Positions 1 to 8,562 of a stretch of DNA of 64,000 nucleotides are shown here, piece after piece. Position 1 is the first letter of the stretch. Each line of letters begins with the position of its first letter. This stretch comes from JAYYZW01 sp965217605. GTDB lineage: Bacteria > Pseudomonadota > Gammaproteobacteria > Ga0077536. The stretch is from assembly GCA_965217605.1 (NCBI GenBank), contig CBDCJB010000005.1, positions 1-64,000 of the forward strand, given 5' to 3'. Both the position numbers and the translations under genes were made by a program. Under the pieces are notes generated by a model that saw nothing but the letters and a program-made list of their open reading frames with translations, was not told the DNA's origin and did no database searches.

Positions 1-62
1 AGTTGACTTACGATAGGCCCGCGTATTCCAACCTGCCGCACATACCCAAGGAGGGGTAAGCC

Positions 63-737
63 ATGAAGATCAGGGATTGGCCAACTTCGGAGCGACCGCG
101 CGAAAAGCTCGTCCGCGACGGCGCGCAGACGCTGTCGGATGCGGAGATCATCGCGATTCTGCTGCGTTGTGGCGTGCGCGGCACCGACGCCGTCACACTC
201 GCCCGCGCCTGGCTCAACGAATGCGGCGGACTGCGGTCGCTGCTGGAAGCGGATCTAAGGCGTTTTTCGCGGCTGGCGGGCGGTGGCGTCACCGCCTTTA
301 GCACGCTGAAGGCCGCGCTGGAACTCGGTCGGCGATATGTCTATACCGGACTGACCCGTGACGGGCCCTTGCAGAATCCGTCGGATGCGCGCACCTATGT
401 CGTGTCACGTATGAAAGCGCATCGCAGCGAAGTTTTCGCGTGCCTGTTTCTCGATACCCGGCACCGGGTGTTAGCGTTTCGAGAATTGTTCTTTGGCTCC
501 GTCGATACCGCCCAAGTCCATCCGCGTGAAATCGTCAGGGCCTGCCTGGAACTCAATTGCGCCGCGATCATTCTGGCCCATAATCATCCGTCCGGCGTTG
601 CCGAGCCGAGCGCCGCCGACCGGGCCATTACGGCGCGCATTAGCGATGCCGTCGGTCTCATCGACGTGCGCGTGCTCGATCACCTCATCGTCGGCGAGTG
701 CGAAGCGGTTTCCATGGCTGAAATAGGCCAACTTTAA
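63..737 (+). CDS. radC: RadC family JAB/MPN-domain protein
   Basis: 224 residues, a normal length for RadC (UPF0758). The N-terminal half is the helix-hairpin-helix-like region beginning MKIRDWP and containing LSDAEIIAILLRCG (residues 24-37). The C-terminal half is the JAB/MPN metalloprotease-like domain with the metal motif HNHPSG (His173 and His175) and Asp186, all intact. An AAGGAGGGG ribosome binding site lies just upstream of the ATG. RadC was named for DNA repair, but its real biochemical role is unsettled. It precedes rpmB-rpmG, as in many gammaproteobacteria. Family assignment is firm; function is not. Confidence 0.95.
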   Translation: MKIRDWPTSERPREKLVRDGAQTLSDAEIIAILLRCGVRGTDAVTLARAWLNECGGLRSLLEADLRRFSRLAGGGVTAFSTLKAALELGRRYVYTGLTRDGPLQNPSDARTYVVSRMKAHRSEVFACLFLDTRHRVLAFRELFFGSVDTAQVHPREIVRACLELNCAAIILAHNHPSGVAEPSAADRAITARISDAVGLIDVRVLDHLIVGECEAVSMAEIGQL

Positions 738-760
738 TTCGAGCGCGGCACGGGTTGAAC

Positions 761-789
761 TTGGCGCAGGGGGTCAAGTCCGTTAGAAT
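761..789 (+). promoter_or_regulatory. Candidate sigma70 promoter for rpmB-rpmG
   Basis: TTGGCG (761-766), a 17-base spacer and TAGAAT (784-789) lie 35 bases before the rpmB start. It is the best sigma70-like match in the radC-rpmB gap. Inferred from sequence only. Confidence 0.4.
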
Positions 790-824
790 TGCGCGCCCTT
801 CCCGAACCCCGCCAGGAATCCAAC

Positions 825-1061
825 ATGTCTCGGGTATGCCAAGTTACAGGCAAGAAGCCGGTCGGCGGCAACAACGTCCCTCACGCGCACAATAGGACGC
901 GGCGGCGCTTTCTGCCGAACCTGCACACCCACCGCTTTTGGGTCGAAAGCGAACAGCGTTGGGTCCGGTTACGGGTGAGCACCAAGGGCATGCGCATCAT
1001 CGACAAGCTGGGCATCGAAAACGTGCTCAAGAAGATCCGCAAACGTGGCGAAAAAGTGTAG
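825..1061 (+). CDS. rpmB: 50S ribosomal protein L28
   Basis: 78 residues beginning MSRVCQVTGKKP, the typical L28 start; a longer in-frame extension from 789 is not part of the family. The protein is basic, with the conserved GNNVPHAHNRTRRRF and WVRLRVSTKGMR segments. It is a component of the large ribosomal subunit. It lies 20 bases upstream of rpmG, so the two are almost certainly co-transcribed. The start has GCCAGGAA as a possible ribosome binding site. Confidence 0.97.
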   Translation: MSRVCQVTGKKPVGGNNVPHAHNRTRRRFLPNLHTHRFWVESEQRWVRLRVSTKGMRIIDKLGIENVLKKIRKRGEKV

Positions 1062-1081
1062 GCGTCGTTTAGGAGTCAATC

Positions 1082-1237
1082 ATGCAAGAGAAGATCAAAC
1101 TCGTATCCAGCGCCGGCACCGGCCACTATTACACGACGACCAAAAACAAGCGCACCCATCCGGATAAGCTCGAGCGCATGAAGTACGACCCGGTGATCCG
1201 GAAACACGTGACCTATAAAGAAGCGAAGATCAAATAA
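1082..1237 (+). CDS. rpmG: 50S ribosomal protein L33
   Basis: 51 residues, MQEKIKLVSSAGTG to the C-terminal KEAKIK, with the L33 signature YYTTTKNKR. The four zinc-binding cysteines of the C+ form are absent, so this is the zinc-independent form. TAGGAGT is a good ribosome binding site 8 bases before the ATG. It is the second gene of the rpmB-rpmG pair, and a palindromic repeat pair directly after the stop may end transcription. Confidence 0.97.
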   Translation: MQEKIKLVSSAGTGHYYTTTKNKRTHPDKLERMKYDPVIRKHVTYKEAKIK

Positions 1238-1243
1238 GCGATG

Positions 1244-1314
1244 CAGGAGCCCGCTTGCGGGCGATTCGTTCAATCAGATCCGCGCTATGGTTCGCCAGCA
1301 AGCTGGCTCCTACA
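1244..1314. repeat. Pair of inverted REP-like palindromes (BIME-like)
   Basis: Two short palindromes lie head to head between rpmG and the convergent desaturase gene. The left unit (about 1244-1268) has the core CCCGCTTGCGGG. The right unit (1289-1314) has CCAGCAAGCTGG in the opposite orientation. Both carry the outer motif AGGAGCC, so the whole resembles a BIME of Pseudomonas-type REP sequences. It may act as a two-way terminator or protect mRNA ends. Related copies occur at 41828, 49398, 58931 and 59091. Confidence 0.75.
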
Positions 1315-1327
1315 TGGATCCCTTCGA

Positions 1328-2506
1328 TTAAATCGGCTGCGGCGTATAACCCCGCAGGGTCTGCGCAAAATCCTCCAGCGCCTGGATGCCGGTCGCCTCG
1401 GCGCGCTGACACCAATCCTGTAGCGAATCGAGCAGATTCTCCCGGCTGGTCGTACGCTGCTTGTAGATCTCTTGCAGCTGTAACCTGAAGCCGTACACGA
1501 TTTCCAGCGGTTTACTATGCGCCAGCGCATCGCTCAGCGTGCCGCGTTCGAATTCACTCAGGCACTCTTCCGCACGCAGCAGTAGCGGCCGCAGCGACTT
1601 GATGACGCCCCGTATGTCCGCCGCGGCATTGCGTAGTTCCTCTTTGTGCACGCGTTTGACGACCATGCGGCTGTAATCCGCCATGACATGCAGGCGGTTC
1701 CCCGCGACGGCTTTGAGGGTTTCGATGTCCGGTACCAGTTTGGCCCGGTTAACCGCGGGACGTTGGGGTGCGAGATTGCGCACATCGGCCAGCCCGCAGA
1801 TAGACAGAAGGCGGATGTAGATCCAGCCCAGGTCCAGCTCCCACCGCCGGGTCGAGAATTTCGCGGAACCGCTGAAGGCGTGGTGATTGTTGTGCAGTTC
1901 TTCGCCGCCGATCACGATGCCCCAGGGCATGATATTGGTCGATGCATCAGGTGTTTCGAAGTTGCGGTAACCGCGCCAATGTCCAACCCCGTTAATGATT
2001 CCAGCCGCGAACAATGGGATCCAAATCATCTGTACCGCCCAAATCGTAATCCCGAGCGGGCCGAACAGAACGACGTCGATGAGGAACATGAGCGCGATGC
2101 CCGCACTCGAGTGCGGGCTATACAGACGGCGTTCGATCCAATCGTCGGGTGTTGCATACCCATACTGTGCGAGGATCGCGCTGTCCGATGCGTTGACGCG
2201 ATAGAGCTCCGTACCCTTACCCAGCACTTCGCCGATACCGTGTACCTGCGGGCTGTGAGGATCGTCTTCGGTTTCGACCGCCGCGTGGTGCTTGCGGTGG
2301 ACTGCCGTCCACCCCTTGGTATTCATACCGGTCGTCAACCACAGCCAGGCGCGAAAAAAGTGGGCGATCACCGGATGCAGTTCGAGCGCGCGATGCGCCT
2401 GATATCGATGCAGAAAGATCGTTACCGCTGCGATGGTGATATGCGTGAACGCAAGCGCGACGAGGACATATCCCCACCAGGGTAATGGCACGAGACCTTC
2501 TAGCAT
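1328..2506 (-). CDS. Membrane acyl-CoA/acyl-lipid fatty acid desaturase
   Basis: 392 residues from the ATG at 2506, which has AGGAGG four bases upstream; an in-frame TTG six codons earlier would swallow that site. The three histidine boxes of membrane di-iron desaturases are present: HRYQAH (33-38), HRKHH (70-74) and HNNHH (205-209), with hydrophobic segments between. The order and spacing fit the delta-9 stearoyl-CoA desaturase class. About 130 residues after the core form a polar helical C-terminal extension (cf. EECLSEFERGTLSDAL) that many bacterial homologues lack. It probably introduces a cis double bond into membrane fatty acids; exact position and substrate are unknown. It stands alone, divergent from the ABC operon. 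Confidence 0.9.
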   Translation of the reverse strand: MLEGLVPLPWWGYVLVALAFTHITIAAVTIFLHRYQAHRALELHPVIAHFFRAWLWLTTGMNTKGWTAVHRKHHAAVETEDDPHSPQVHGIGEVLGKGTELYRVNASDSAILAQYGYATPDDWIERRLYSPHSSAGIALMFLIDVVLFGPLGITIWAVQMIWIPLFAAGIINGVGHWRGYRNFETPDASTNIMPWGIVIGGEELHNNHHAFSGSAKFSTRRWELDLGWIYIRLLSICGLADVRNLAPQRPAVNRAKLVPDIETLKAVAGNRLHVMADYSRMVVKRVHKEELRNAAADIRGVIKSLRPLLLRAEECLSEFERGTLSDALAHSKPLEIVYGFRLQLQEIYKQRTTSRENLLDSLQDWCQRAEATGIQALEDFAQTLRGYTPQPI

Positions 2507-2539
2507 GGCGCCTCCTGATGACAACCGTACTGGCTTAAC

Positions 2540-2567
2540 TCTATACCCAATCCGGGCAGATTTTCGA
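2540..2567 (-). promoter_or_regulatory. Candidate promoter for the desaturase gene
   Basis: Read on the minus strand: TCGAAA, a 16-base spacer and TATAGA, ending 33 bases before the desaturase ATG. The -10 is good and the -35 weak, which would suit an activated or repressed promoter. Confidence 0.35.
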
Positions 2568-2576
2568 GCCCCGATC

Positions 2577-2592
2577 GTTAATATTTATTAAC
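2577..2592. promoter_or_regulatory. AT-rich dyad, possible operator
   Basis: GTTAAT-ATTT-ATTAAC is a perfect 6-bp inverted repeat in an AT-rich pocket of an otherwise GC-rich window. It lies about 10 bases upstream of the predicted desaturase -35, in the divergent gap with the ABC operon. A regulator of unsaturated fatty acid synthesis could bind here; none is encoded nearby. Confidence 0.35.
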
Positions 2593-2781
2593 ATGATACC
2601 TATTTTACTTCATGCGGAGCTTCACCTTCGCGCCGCGGCCATGCAGCGCGGTGACACCCGCACCTCGCCGTCACTCTTCCGCTATCGGCCGTAGGCGCCG
2701 GTTTCTCCAGTTTTTGCACCGCAGAGGCCGGCCGGACGGTGTGCTTGGCAGCGCTCGAGACCTCAACAATAATGGCGACCC

Positions 2782-3714
2782 ATGGCGGACGATGTCCTGG
2801 TGGCGGCGCGCGGCTTGAATCGCTATTACGGCAACCAGCACGCCGTCCGCGACGTCGATATCACCTTGAAGCGCGGCGAAGTCCTCGGCTTTCTTGGCCT
2901 GAACGGCGCGGGCAAGACCACGACGATGAAAATCCTCGCGGGTGCGCTGCGTCCGCACGCCGGCGAGGTCGAAGTCTGCGGCATGTCGCCCGCGACCGCT
3001 CCCTTGAAGGCCAAAAAGGCGGTTGGCTATCTGCCGGAAGTGCCGCCCTTGTACGACGACGTGGGGGTCGACGACTATTTGACGTGGTGCGCACGCCTGC
3101 GCGGGATGGCGCGAGGCGCGATCGCTACGGCGGTGAGGCGCGCGCGCGCCCACTGCGGTCTGCAAGACGTCGGCCAGCGCTTGATCGGCCATCTCTCCAA
3201 GGGTTATCAGCAACGGATCGGTATTGCCCAGGCGATCGTCCACAGCCCGGACGTGTTGATCCTCGACGAACCGACGTCGGGGCTCGACCCGCGGCAAATT
3301 CGTGACGTCCGGGATCTGATCAGGGCGCTGGCGCGCGACCGCGCCGTCATCGTGTCAACGCATATCCTGCCCGAAGTCCAGACACTCGCGACCCGCATCA
3401 TGATCCTGCACCATGGTCGTGTCGCGCACGATGCACCCGTCGATGCATCGAGCGGGCGATTGCGGGTACGGTTCAAGGGCGATCCGCGGCTCGAGGTTCT
3501 GGATGCGATCGCCGGCGTGCAACACGCCCGGTCGAACGGGGACGGCAGTTGGGAACTCGACGTCGACGACTGCGAGGACGCCGCCCGCGCCTTAAGCGAG
3601 CGCGCCGCTGCCGAAGGGTGGGGGTTGATTGAGTTGCAGCCGAACTACGATGCGTTGGAGTATTTGTTCATGCGCTTGACGGCCGGTGATGAACCGGCGG
3701 GCGACCGCGCGTGA
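2782..3714 (+). CDS. ABC transporter ATP-binding protein, GldA-like
   Basis: 310 residues. Walker A is GLNGAGKTT (about 39-47), the signature is LSKGYQQRIG, and Walker B is VLILDEPTSGLDP followed by a switch His in STHI. A C-terminal domain of about 90 residues follows, as in ABC-2 exporters of the GldA/CcmA class. The ATG at 2782 overlaps a putative Kozak-like GACCC, with no strong ribosome binding site. It overlaps the permease gene by 4 bases (GTGA), and a GldG-like gene follows, so the three form one ATP-driven membrane complex. Substrate is unknown; the gliding-type name does not imply gliding motility. Confidence 0.9.
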   Translation: MADDVLVAARGLNRYYGNQHAVRDVDITLKRGEVLGFLGLNGAGKTTTMKILAGALRPHAGEVEVCGMSPATAPLKAKKAVGYLPEVPPLYDDVGVDDYLTWCARLRGMARGAIATAVRRARAHCGLQDVGQRLIGHLSKGYQQRIGIAQAIVHSPDVLILDEPTSGLDPRQIRDVRDLIRALARDRAVIVSTHILPEVQTLATRIMILHHGRVAHDAPVDASSGRLRVRFKGDPRLEVLDAIAGVQHARSNGDGSWELDVDDCEDAARALSERAAAEGWGLIELQPNYDALEYLFMRLTAGDEPAGDRA

Positions 3715-4457
3715 GTGCCGCCACCGGTGCGATAGCCCGGTTCGAGATCGCACGGCTGTTCAGGCGCCCGTTCGCCTGGGTCGTCTTGACCTTGGTCGAG
3801 GGATCCATGGCGGTCTTGTTCCTGCTTTTGATCGTGCAATACATCAGTCTGGACGCGACGCAACATTCACCCGGTGCGACGCGTGCGATATTGATCCCGT
3901 ATTTCTATCGCGCCGCGCTGCTCGTGATCATCATCACGCCGATATTGACGATGGGGATCCTCAGTAACGAGCGCCGCGAAGGTAGACTCAGTTTCATGTT
4001 TTCGGCGCCGATCTCGGCGTTCGATATCGTCGCCGGGAAACTGCTTGGCGTGCTTTCGATCACGGGCGTGCTGTGGATCCTGATGGGCGTGATCCCGTTG
4101 ACTTTGTTGTGGGGCGCGCCCATCGACATGGGCGTCTATTGCACCAATATGCTCGGCCTCGCCTTGTTCATCGGGCTGCACTGTTGCCTCGGCCTCATGA
4201 CGTCCGCGATGACCCGCCAACCCGTGATCGCGGGGCTGGGCGCGCTGGTCGTGTCCGTGTCGCTGTGGCTCGCCGATTGGGGCCAGCGACTCGATCCGGC
4301 CGCTGACGCACTGAGCACGATATCGACCCTGGGCCGGCTGCGTGGATTCTTGCTGGGTTTCATCAATTCGGCCGACGTCGTCTATTTCCTGATCGTCGCC
4401 GCATTGTTTGCGCTCACCGCGATGTGGTTGATCGAAAGCGAGCGGCGCTACGCCTGA
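3711..4457 (+). CDS. ABC-2 family permease, GldF-like
   Basis: 248 residues, starting at a GTG that overlaps the stop of the ATPase gene. Six hydrophobic segments are visible, including AWVVLTLVEGSMAVLFLLL, ALLVIIITPILTMG and the final VVYFLIVAALFALTAMW. After the second segment, LSNERREGRLSFMFSAPIS is the conserved cytoplasmic loop of ABC-2 permeases. It partners the upstream ATPase and the downstream GldG-like protein. Substrate is not deducible. Confidence 0.88.
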   Translation: MSAATGAIARFEIARLFRRPFAWVVLTLVEGSMAVLFLLLIVQYISLDATQHSPGATRAILIPYFYRAALLVIIITPILTMGILSNERREGRLSFMFSAPISAFDIVAGKLLGVLSITGVLWILMGVIPLTLLWGAPIDMGVYCTNMLGLALFIGLHCCLGLMTSAMTRQPVIAGLGALVVSVSLWLADWGQRLDPAADALSTISTLGRLRGFLLGFINSADVVYFLIVAALFALTAMWLIESERRYA

Positions 4458-4458
4458 G

Positions 4459-5778
4459 GTGATGATGCGGCGCGTATTGCACTTTGCGGCCCCGATCGTG
4501 TTGCTCGCCGCCGCCGTGATCTCGATCGGTCTGGCCGACCAGCACGCTTCGATCGCGGATCTGACCCGCACGGCAACCCATTCCCTGCGCGATAAAAGCG
4601 TCGAGGTCCTGAACTTGTTGACCGGCCCCATCAGCATTACGGCCTTCGTCCCGGATGAACCGGATCTGCGCACCGGACTCCGGCAATTCTTCATGCCTTA
4701 TCGACGCCATAAACCGGATCTCCATCTCGCCTTCGTCGATCCGCGCCTCGCGGTCGACACCACCCGGAACCACGGCGCCAAGCTCGGAGAGATCCTGATC
4801 GAATACGAGGGCCGCGTCGAACGCCTCACGCGGTTGACGGAAATCGAGGTCAGCTCGGCCTTGGCGCGCTTGGCGCGCGGAGCCGACCGTTGGATCACGT
4901 TTCTCGCCAACAACGGTGAACGGCGGGTCGAACGCGAAGCCAACGACGACCTCACCCGGTTCGCGCAATTGCTCGAACAACGCGGTCTCAGCGTGCGCGA
5001 ATATACCTTGGCTCGGAACGCCATCCCCGCCGACACGGCCGTGCTGGTGCTGGCCTCCCCCTCAGTCGCCTACCTGCCCACCGAGATCGAAGCGATCACC
5101 GGCTTCGTTGCCGCGGGCGGTAACCTGCTGTGGCTGACGGAGCCCGATGCGCCGGAGGCGTTGGACGCTTTGGAAGCGATACTCGGTATCAAGGCCTACC
5201 TCGGTACGGTCGTCGATCCGGTCGGGCTCACCAAGTTTCGAAATCTGGCCTATGCCGTAGGGTTACAGCAACCCGCGCATCCGGTTCTCGCGGGCTTTAA
5301 TCAGACCGTGGTGTTTCCATTCGCGGCCGCGCTCGCAGCCGGCGCCGATACGGACTGGGCCGCAACCACCCTGGCGCACACCGAAGACATGGCGTGGACC
5401 GAAACCGGCCGGTTCAAAAGCAACGTCAGTTTCGACGCGCCGGACGAGGTGCAAAGCCAGCTCAAACTCGCCATCGCGCTAAGCAGGCCGTCGCATGCGG
5501 CCGGGGCGAAACAGCGCGTAGTCGTGATCGGCGACGGTGATTTCCTCTCGAACCGGTATGTCGACAGCGTGGGTAATCTCGAATTCGGGCGCCGGGTCTT
5601 GGAATGGCTGGCGACGGACGATGCCTTGATCGACATCGCGGTGCCCGCCATCCTAGATGCCGAAATGAACCTGGAGATGTGGCAACGCTTGAGCATCTTT
5701 TTGTTCTTCGCGGTTGGCCTGCCGTTTGTTTTTGCGCTTAACGGCGGCTTGCTGTGGTGGCGGCAGCGCCGTGCCTGA
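4459..5778 (+). CDS. GldG-like ABC-associated extracytoplasmic protein
   Basis: 439 residues from a GTG one base after the permease stop; two ATG codons follow at once (4462 and 4465), and any of the three could be used. One N-terminal anchor helix (about residues 6-26) and one C-terminal helix (about 412-434) bracket a large domain that should lie outside the cytoplasm. The domain contains ITAFVPDEPDLRTGLRQF and FLANNGERRVE, typical of the GldG/DUF4350-type proteins that accompany GldA-GldF. The stop overlaps the start of mutM by 8 bases. The molecular role is not established. Confidence 0.8.
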   Translation: MMMRRVLHFAAPIVLLAAAVISIGLADQHASIADLTRTATHSLRDKSVEVLNLLTGPISITAFVPDEPDLRTGLRQFFMPYRRHKPDLHLAFVDPRLAVDTTRNHGAKLGEILIEYEGRVERLTRLTEIEVSSALARLARGADRWITFLANNGERRVEREANDDLTRFAQLLEQRGLSVREYTLARNAIPADTAVLVLASPSVAYLPTEIEAITGFVAAGGNLLWLTEPDAPEALDALEAILGIKAYLGTVVDPVGLTKFRNLAYAVGLQQPAHPVLAGFNQTVVFPFAAALAAGADTDWAATTLAHTEDMAWTETGRFKSNVSFDAPDEVQSQLKLAIALSRPSHAAGAKQRVVVIGDGDFLSNRYVDSVGNLEFGRRVLEWLATDDALIDIAVPAILDAEMNLEMWQRLSIFLFFAVGLPFVFALNGGLLWWRQRRA

Positions 5779-6586
5779 ATTGCCCGAGGTCGAAACCACC
5801 CGGCGCGGTATCGAACCCCTATTGCACGGCCGCGACGTCACTGCGGTCACGGTGTACGAACCGCGTTTGCGCCAACCCGTGAGTGACGATCTGCCCACGG
5901 CCTTGACCGGCGCGTGTCTGGACGGGATCACCCGGCGCGCCAAATACCTGTTGTTCGATTTTCGGCGCGGCACACTCATCATCCATCTCGGCATGTCCGG
6001 AAGCCTGCGCGTGCTCGCACCCGCCGTACCGCGTCAGCCACACGACCACGTCGAGATCCGGTTTGGCGGTGCGCATTGCCTGCGTCTGCGTGACCCGCGT
6101 CGCTTCGGTTTGATGTTATGGACCGACCGCGACCCGATGCGCCACGCTTTATTGCGCGACCTCGGGCCGGAACCTTTCGATGCGGCGTTCACCGGGGCTT
6201 ATTTACGTGCACGCTCACGCGGCCGCAGCCTGGCCATCAAGAATTTCATCATGGACGCGCACACGGTCGTCGGCGTCGGCAACATCTATGCGAACGAGGC
6301 CCTGTTTCGCGCGGGGATCCACCCGGCGCGCGCGGCCGGTCGCATCGGTCTGGCGCGCTATGAAGGCTTGACGTCCCACATTCGCGCGGTCCTCGAGCAG
6401 GCGATCGAAGCGGGGGGGACGACGCTGCGCGACTTCGTCGCCGAAGACGGGCGGCCCGGCTATTTCAGTCACGACCTGCAGGTCTACGGGCGTGACGGAG
6501 AACCCTGCTTACGCTGCCGGCAACCATTGCGGGTGCGCGTGATCGGCCAGCGTTCCAGCTTTTTTTGCACGCGCTGCCAGCATTGA
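5771..6586 (+). CDS. mutM: Formamidopyrimidine-DNA glycosylase (Fpg)
   Basis: 271 residues from the GTG at 5771. This start is required because Pro2 is the catalytic nucleophile and Glu3 the proton donor (PELPEVETT); the longer frame from 5714 would bury them. Lys58 (RRAKY) is the conserved DNA-contact lysine. The H2TH region has MDAHTVVGVGNIYANEALF. The C-terminal zinc finger has two cysteine pairs, CLRC and CTRC. Fpg removes 8-oxoguanine and formamidopyrimidines and cleaves the abasic site. It overlaps the GldG-like gene and converges on ggt, with 4 bases between stops. Confidence 0.97.
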   Translation: MPELPEVETTRRGIEPLLHGRDVTAVTVYEPRLRQPVSDDLPTALTGACLDGITRRAKYLLFDFRRGTLIIHLGMSGSLRVLAPAVPRQPHDHVEIRFGGAHCLRLRDPRRFGLMLWTDRDPMRHALLRDLGPEPFDAAFTGAYLRARSRGRSLAIKNFIMDAHTVVGVGNIYANEALFRAGIHPARAAGRIGLARYEGLTSHIRAVLEQAIEAGGTTLRDFVAEDGRPGYFSHDLQVYGRDGEPCLRCRQPLRVRVIGQRSSFFCTRCQH

Positions 6587-6590
6587 CGAT

Positions 6591-8291
6591 TCAATCATCC
6601 GCCCAGACTTTAGCCTCGCCTTCGCCGCGGGGATCGCTGGCGGCTTTGACTTCGCCGGTTTCGCGGTTCCAGAGGATGGCGTGCATGTTGCCGTAATTGC
6701 GCGTGAGTTCACGCAAAGTGTGGCCTTTTGCGCGTAACGCAGCTTGCTGTGCCGGGCTAAGCCCGGCGCGCTCGAACTGTACTTCGTCCGGCAGGTACTG
6801 GTGATGATAGCGGTTGGCGTTGACCCAGACGTCAGGATCCGCGCCACGCGCAAACTCGAGCGTGCCGATGAGCACCATGGAGATGATGCGGCTGCCGCCC
6901 GGCGTGCCGAGTATCCCGACCGCGCGCGGACTTTCGAGGAACGTCGGGGTCATGCTGGAGAGCGGGCGTTTGCCCGGTCCGACCGCGTTGGCGTGCGCGC
7001 CGACCAGCCCATAGGCATTCGGCGTGAGCGGCCGCGCGGAAAAATCGTCCATTTCATTGTTCAGCAACACCCCGGTGCCGGCCGGTACCGCACAGGCGCC
7101 GAAGGGATAGTTGACGCTGAGCGTGGCCGCGACCCGGTTGCCGTCGGCATCGAGTATCGAATAGTGCGTGGTATTACGGCCTTCGGAATCGCCCGCGATG
7201 CCCGGTAGCGTATCGCTCGGCGTCGCACGCTCGAGATCGAAATTCTCAACGAGTTTCGCTGCGTAGGCCTTGGTAATCAGGCGCGCCGTAGGCACGTCGT
7301 AGAAATCGGGGTCGCCCAAAAACTCGGCGCGGTCGCGGTACGCGCGTCGCATCGCCTCGATGACGGCGTGCATGCGCGTCATGGGATCCAAGGCGGGCAG
7401 ATCCACGTGTTCGAGGATGTTGAGCGCTTCGACCAGCACGATACCGCCGGAAGACGGCGGCGGCGCCGATACGACCTTGATGTCGTGGTAAGTGGCGACG
7501 ATTGGCGCGCGTTCCTTGACGACGTATGCCGCAAGATCGGATAGCGTCCAGATCCCGCCCGCGGCTTTGACGCCCGCGACGAGCCGCTCGGCCATCTCGC
7601 CCTGATAGAAACCGGCGTTGCCGTAGGTCACGATGCGTTCCAAGGTCGCGGCCAGATCGGGCTGTACGATGCGGTAACCCGGCGCGGGTGCTTGACCGGC
7701 GTCGAGGAAGATCCCCGCGGCTTCCGGCGAAGCGGCGAACACCTTGGCGCGAAACCCGGCCATGCGGCTATACCGCCGGCCGATCTCGAAGCCGTCACGC
7801 GCCAGTGCGATGGCCGGGGCTAAGGATTGTGCGAGCGTGAATCGACCGTAGTGTTCCGCCAGGTGGACGAGCGCGGCGGGCAGCCCCGGGATGCCGGCTG
7901 CGAGCGCCGAGTTCAGCGCGCGCGCGCGTACGTATTCACCCTGCTCGTCGAGAAACATGTCGACGGTCGCCGCCGCCGGCGCCGTTTCGCGCGCGTCGAT
8001 GAAAATGTCTTTACCGTCATGTGCCCGGTGCAATAAGAAGAAACCGCCGCCACCGACACCTGAGGCATACGGCTCCACGACTGCGAGCGCCCCGGCGACC
8101 GCCACGGCCGCATCGAATGCATTGCCGCCCAAGGCCAGGATCGTTTTACCCGCTTGAGTCGCGGCGGGATGCGCGGCGGCGATGGCGTTGTCCGGGCCTC
8201 GTACCGGCGCGTCGGCAGTAACCGCCGCGGGTACGAGAATCCACAGGATGCACAACGATCGCATCACGCGACGCATGCGGCGCCCCTTCAT
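6591..8291 (-). CDS. ggt: Gamma-glutamyltransferase (glutathione hydrolase)
   Basis: 566 residues with an N-terminal signal peptide (hydrophobic core SLCILWILVPAAVTADA, to about residue 27), so the enzyme is periplasmic. The autoprocessing and catalytic Thr is Thr374 in NTTHYS, which splits the large and small subunits. The substrate-site motif PLSSMTPT and the downstream GGS are present. It cleaves glutathione and other gamma-glutamyl compounds. The ATG overlaps the stop of the ferredoxin gene (ATGA), so it is the last gene of the coaD-side operon. Confidence 0.95.
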   Translation of the reverse strand: MKGRRMRRVMRSLCILWILVPAAVTADAPVRGPDNAIAAAHPAATQAGKTILALGGNAFDAAVAVAGALAVVEPYASGVGGGGFFLLHRAHDGKDIFIDARETAPAAATVDMFLDEQGEYVRARALNSALAAGIPGLPAALVHLAEHYGRFTLAQSLAPAIALARDGFEIGRRYSRMAGFRAKVFAASPEAAGIFLDAGQAPAPGYRIVQPDLAATLERIVTYGNAGFYQGEMAERLVAGVKAAGGIWTLSDLAAYVVKERAPIVATYHDIKVVSAPPPSSGGIVLVEALNILEHVDLPALDPMTRMHAVIEAMRRAYRDRAEFLGDPDFYDVPTARLITKAYAAKLVENFDLERATPSDTLPGIAGDSEGRNTTHYSILDADGNRVAATLSVNYPFGACAVPAGTGVLLNNEMDDFSARPLTPNAYGLVGAHANAVGPGKRPLSSMTPTFLESPRAVGILGTPGGSRIISMVLIGTLEFARGADPDVWVNANRYHHQYLPDEVQFERAGLSPAQQAALRAKGHTLRELTRNYGNMHAILWNRETGEVKAASDPRGEGEAKVWADD

Positions 8292-8557
8292 ATCACGTTC
8301 GATCCAGGTTCGGCCGCCGTCAGCCGCTGGAATTTCAGCAGGAGTGCCTCACGGTCTTCCTGATGCTCGGGGTCTTTCGGTATGCAATCGACCGGGCAGA
8401 TCTCGACGCACTGCGGGGTATCGAAGTGACCGACGCATTCGGTGCACTTGGCGGGATCGATCTGATAATGCGCCTCGCCTTCGAAGATCGCCTCGTTCGG
8501 ACAGACGGGCTCGCATACGTCGCAGTTGATGCACTCTACGGTGATCTTGAGCGCCAT
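8288..8557 (-). CDS. YfhL-type 2[4Fe-4S] ferredoxin
   Basis: 89 residues from the ATG at 8557 (MALKITVECINCDVC); an upstream ATG at 8590 lies inside the repeat at 8563-8719 and is not needed. The first cluster motif is CINCDVCEPVCP. The second site has the YfhL/Alvin-type insertion, CTECVGHFDTPQCVEICP, before the last cysteines. These are low-potential electron carriers, often found next to coaD in gammaproteobacteria. Its partner is unknown. Confidence 0.93.
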   Translation of the reverse strand: MALKITVECINCDVCEPVCPNEAIFEGEAHYQIDPAKCTECVGHFDTPQCVEICPVDCIPKDPEHQEDREALLLKFQRLTAAEPGSNVI

Positions 8558-8562
8558 GCTAT

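Noticed and set aside
1646..2485. A 279-residue plus-strand open frame opposite the desaturase
   Set aside because: The minus strand has all three histidine boxes and a good ribosome site.
4414..4980. Minus-strand frame of 188 residues opposite the GldG-like gene
   Set aside because: No motif, no ribosome site and wholly antisense.
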